A stretch of DNA of 7,942 nucleotides from Bacteroidales bacterium (GTDB lineage: Bacteria > Bacteroidota > Bacteroidia > Bacteroidales > UBA932), in contig JAEDMF010000076.1 in assembly GCA_016303175.1 (NCBI GenBank), positions 1-7,942 of the forward strand. Reading direction: 5' to 3'. A model generated the notes under the pieces. It ran no database searches. It saw only the letters and a program-made list of their open reading frames with translations, and had not been told where the DNA came from. Positions 6,315 through 7,942 of the stretch are shown piece by piece. The stretch's first letter is position 1. Every line of letters starts with the position of its first letter. The position numbers and the translations under genes were made by a program.

Positions 6315-6940
6315 TCTTGTGCCTCCTTTTCGCTCAAGCTGCTGTTTTCGTCACTGAGTTTCTTAGCTGATCGGGTGATGGTCTTAATGATTTCGTATGT
6401 CTTGGGATCGCGTACAATAGGTTCTTCTCCTTTGCTACCCTGGGCGATGACCTTGAAGGGCGGGTCGCTGTTGTCGGCGAGAATCCAGTGGTCACACATT
6501 GGAATATAGTCGTTGAACAAGTAGTCCAGCCCCATATAATAGCGCCTTTTTATGACTTCCTCCGGTATATCGTGCCCTCCTGCGGCCACCCTGTTACGCA
6601 CTCTTTGTATGGCCATTTGCGGGCTGCTGAGCCAGAAATAAAGTATGACCACGCTGTACCCTCTGTTTTGTGCAATAGTGGCAATTTTAATAAGTGTCCG
6701 CGTGGCCAGGGTAGTCTCTATGCTGAAGGTTTCATTTCTGTCCATCAGATATTTGACCTTCAACAGCATAAGCCTTCCTGCCTTCAGGGATGCCGCGCCG
6801 GGGTTGAAGGGGGAGAGGGCTTTTGCGAACTCGTCGGAATTTACATATTGCTTGCACTCGAGCATTTCCGGCAGGAGCGAGTACGTACAGGTTGTCTTGC
6901 CGGAACCGTTGCAGCCGGAGATGATGTAAAGAGTTGGCAT
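6311..6940 (-). CDS. Zeta-toxin-like P-loop kinase / predicted ATPase (COG4185-like)
   Basis: This 209-residue protein has a P-loop kinase fold of the kind grouped with zeta toxins and the 'predicted ABC-type ATPase' family. SGCNGSGKTT (8-17) is the Walker A. VNSDEF (33-38) places D36 where zeta kinases have their catalytic Asp. AGRLML (54-59) and FSIETTLAT (72-80) match the family's substrate-side motifs. RVRNRVAAGGHDIPEEVIKR (113-131), followed by RYYMGLDYLF, is the conserved lid-type segment with Arg residues. True zeta toxins phosphorylate UDP-N-acetylglucosamine and block wall synthesis; whether this protein does so is unknown. The C-terminal ~35 residues are charged and probably disordered. 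Its ATG overlaps the stop of the preceding gene (TGATG), and its own stop overlaps the yggS start (ATGA). No antitoxin-sized gene adjoins it, so a housekeeping nucleotide or metabolite kinase role is as likely as toxicity. Confidence 0.85.
   Translation of the reverse strand: MPTLYIISGCNGSGKTTCTYSLLPEMLECKQYVNSDEFAKALSPFNPGAASLKAGRLMLLKVKYLMDRNETFSIETTLATRTLIKIATIAQNRGYSVVILYFWLSSPQMAIQRVRNRVAAGGHDIPEEVIKRRYYMGLDYLFNDYIPMCDHWILADNSDPPFKVIAQGSKGEEPIVRDPKTYEIIKTITRSAKKLSDENSSLSEKEAQE
6322..6328 (-). promoter_or_regulatory. Canonical Shine-Dalgarno (AAGGAGG) for yggS
   Basis: Read on the minus strand, AAGGAGG ends 7 bases before the yggS ATG and lies inside the last codons of the upstream kinase gene (within the residues EKEAQE). 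The spacing is ideal. Strong Shine-Dalgarno sequences are uncommon in Bacteroidota, so this one stands out from every other gene start in the window and supports the assigned yggS start. Confidence 0.7.
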
Positions 6941-7674
6941 CAGAGCTTGTGTTTGATTGTTTCTTCCCTTTCCCCGGACCTGCTCACTCCGTGTCCGAAC
7001 AGCGCAAAGTCTCCCAGACAGGGATCGCCCGGAAACACCTCTTCCATTGCGGCGGTAATCTCCATTACGGTGTTTATGTCCGTGCTGTTACGTGAGGTCA
7101 AGCCCAGTTCCATTGCGCTGCGGTGTACGTGCACGTCCAGTGGAATGAGCAGATTCTTCTTGGAACTGTTCTTCCATAGCCCGAGGTCCACTATGCCGTC
7201 ATCCCTCACCATCCAACGGCGTATCATATTGATTTTCTTGTTGGCTGCTTTCTTGTCCGGCTTGGCGCCGAAAATGTCACACCGTATCTCTCCGATACTC
7301 ATTTGCTCGATGGAGTCGCAGTGGCGGTAAATATCTCTGAGCCTTGACATTATGCGCGCGATGTCGCACCATTTGATTGTGCGGTGCAGGCTTGTGGGCT
7401 CGTCCCTCCATACCCCCTCCATCACATATTCGTAGGGCTTGTGGTTCATCTGGGTCATCAGCCTTTCGGTATCCCTGACTATCATTGAACGTCTGCCCCA
7501 GGCCAGATGTCCGGCCATCAGAGCCGCAATCTCCACGTCCTGAAGACAGGCCTGTCCCTCTTTCATCAGATTCGCGTAGCGTCTGGGAAAGGCGATGGGG
7601 TCCTCCGTAAAATATTGCGGAGCATTGTAGGTGGAAGCCCACTCTCTCAATTTGTCCTGTATCTGCCTTTCCAT
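6940..7674 (-). CDS. TIGR02757 family protein (DUF2400), function unknown
   Basis: This 244-residue soluble protein matches the conserved TIGR02757/DUF2400 family, whose biochemical role I do not know. Recognisable family blocks are DPIAFPRRY (25-33), DVEIAALMAGHLAWGRRSMI (46-65), MNHKPYEYV (76-84), NMIRRWMVRDDGIVDLGLW (149-167), IPLDVHVHRSAMELGL (177-192), and DPCLGDFALFGHGV (217-230). The invariant-looking Asp, His, Trp and Arg residues suggest a functional core, possibly nucleic-acid related, but that is a guess. There is no signal peptide or membrane segment. Length is close to the family norm (~250). The start at 7674 is the only Met before the DPI block, and it lies only a few bases after a promoter-like box. 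It opens the minus-strand unit, and its TGA overlaps the ATG of the zeta-like gene, so the two proteins are probably made together. Confidence 0.88.
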   Translation of the reverse strand: MERQIQDKLREWASTYNAPQYFTEDPIAFPRRYANLMKEGQACLQDVEIAALMAGHLAWGRRSMIVRDTERLMTQMNHKPYEYVMEGVWRDEPTSLHRTIKWCDIARIMSRLRDIYRHCDSIEQMSIGEIRCDIFGAKPDKKAANKKINMIRRWMVRDDGIVDLGLWKNSSKKNLLIPLDVHVHRSAMELGLTSRNSTDINTVMEITAAMEEVFPGDPCLGDFALFGHGVSRSGEREETIKHKL

Positions 7675-7679
7675 TACTG

Positions 7680-7687
7680 CAAAGATA
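7680..7687 (-). promoter_or_regulatory. Putative -7 box (TATCTTTG) for the minus-strand operon
   Basis: TATCTTTG matches the Bacteroidota -7 consensus TAnnTTTG. By the usual spacing transcription would begin near 7676, only about two bases before the ATG at 7674, giving a leaderless or nearly leaderless message. I find no convincing TTTG-type -33 element upstream. Confidence 0.5.
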
Positions 7688-7699
7688 CGTATTTTTCGC

Positions 7700-7707
7700 T
7701 ATATTTG
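7700..7707 (+). promoter_or_regulatory. Putative -7 box (TATATTTG) for the gene at the right edge
   Basis: TATATTTG fits TAnnTTTG, with transcription expected to start near 7711. That is about 6 bases before the first ATG (7717) and about 21 before the second (7732). No clear -33 element is visible. Confidence 0.5.
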
Positions 7708-7716
7708 CAGGTTAGA

Positions 7717-7942
7717 ATGAAAGTCAATAATATGGCGTTGAGATTTAAAAACATAAGAAAGCTCTCGCATCTGTCGATGAGCGGAAAGCTGGTAATATCA
7801 GTGCTGGCTATAGTGGCGATATTGCTGGTGTCTGCGATAATAACTGTGATCGAGTTCCGCCGTATGACCAATCAGGTGGGCAGGCTTGTCAATGACTACA
7901 ACAGACAGATTCTCGTGGCGGTGGACAGAGCTGATTCCGTGG
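7717..7942 (+). CDS. N-terminal fragment of a membrane protein, possibly a sensor or signal-transduction protein
   Basis: The frame opens at ATG 7717 and stays open for 75 codons to the window edge. It begins with a basic stretch (RFKNIRKLSHLSMSGK, about residues 9-24), followed by a hydrophobic segment LVISVLAIVAILLVSAIITV (25-44), then EFRRMTNQVGRLVNDYNRQI and a helical, charged region. A positively charged N-terminus, one membrane helix and then an amphipathic helix resembles the start of histidine kinases or four-helix-bundle chemosensor-like proteins with an extracytoplasmic domain. No catalytic domain is visible, so this is inference. Starting at ATG 7732 (MALRFKN) would leave a longer leader after the predicted promoter and is an equally good choice. 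It is divergent from the TIGR02757 gene and shares its 42-base upstream region. Confidence 0.7.
   Translation, partial: MKVNNMALRFKNIRKLSHLSMSGKLVISVLAIVAILLVSAIITVIEFRRMTNQVGRLVNDYNRQILVAVDRADSV

Larger units (their letters stand above)
7677..7710. promoter_or_regulatory. Imperfect palindrome containing divergent promoter boxes
   Basis: CTGCAAAGATA (7677-7687) and TATATTTGCAG (7700-7710) are inverted copies with one mismatch over 11 bases, separated by 12 bases. Each arm contains a TAnnTTTG box pointing outward, one per strand. The symmetry may simply reflect two back-to-back promoters, or may also form an operator for a dimeric regulator that would control both genes. Confidence 0.5.

Noticed and set aside
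6311..6940. A classical two-gene zeta/epsilon-type toxin-antitoxin module
   Set aside because: No small antitoxin-like gene is present on either side; both neighbours are larger conserved proteins of other families.
6488..7330. A 280-codon plus-strand open frame across the kinase and TIGR02757 genes
   Set aside because: It crosses the junction of two clearly conserved minus-strand genes and its translation has no family motif; it is an antisense shadow.

Overview
The window looks like chromosomal DNA from a member of the Bacteroidota, most likely order Bacteroidales. Three things point there: the style of the BamA, OmpH/Skp-like and NhaA proteins, a TIGR02757-type protein, and short promoter boxes of the TAnnTTTG type used by this phylum's housekeeping sigma factor, together with a general lack of Shine-Dalgarno sequences. 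GC content looks close to 50% by eye. I cannot name the genus. Coding density is very high; there is no gene-free stretch over about 50 bases, no RNA gene, no CRISPR array and no mobile element that I can see.

Left half, plus strand (2-5022): an envelope cluster of four genes separated by only 27-31 bases. It holds the 3' end of uppS (undecaprenyl diphosphate synthase), bamA (outer membrane protein assembly), an ompH/skp-like periplasmic chaperone, and nhaA (Na+/H+ antiporter). The first three form a familiar module: UppS makes the lipid carrier for wall and surface glycans, BamA inserts beta-barrel proteins, and Skp/OmpH escorts those proteins across the periplasm. The nhaA gene follows directly, where many relatives have a second ompH and a murI gene.

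Right half, minus strand (7674 down to 4970): a compact four-gene unit, read in the order TIGR02757 protein, zeta-toxin-like P-loop kinase/ATPase, YggS-type PLP homeostasis protein, SpoU/TrmH-type RNA methyltransferase. The first two junctions are stop/start overlaps (TGATG and ATGA), implying translational coupling; the third gap is 37 bases. The last gene runs convergently into nhaA, and the two coding regions overlap by 53 bases with no room for an ordinary intergenic terminator.

Right edge: a 42-base gap (7675-7716) holds two divergent TAnnTTTG boxes forming an imperfect palindrome. One serves the minus-strand operon and the other a plus-strand membrane protein, probably a sensor, that is cut off by the window end.

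I did not find a clearly new defence or mobile system. The most notable items are the zeta-like kinase embedded in a coupled operon without an antitoxin-like partner, a Gly/Cys/charged repeat insertion in the YggS protein, an unusually canonical Shine-Dalgarno in front of yggS, the palindromic divergent promoter with near-leaderless starts, and the convergent nhaA/trmH overlap.
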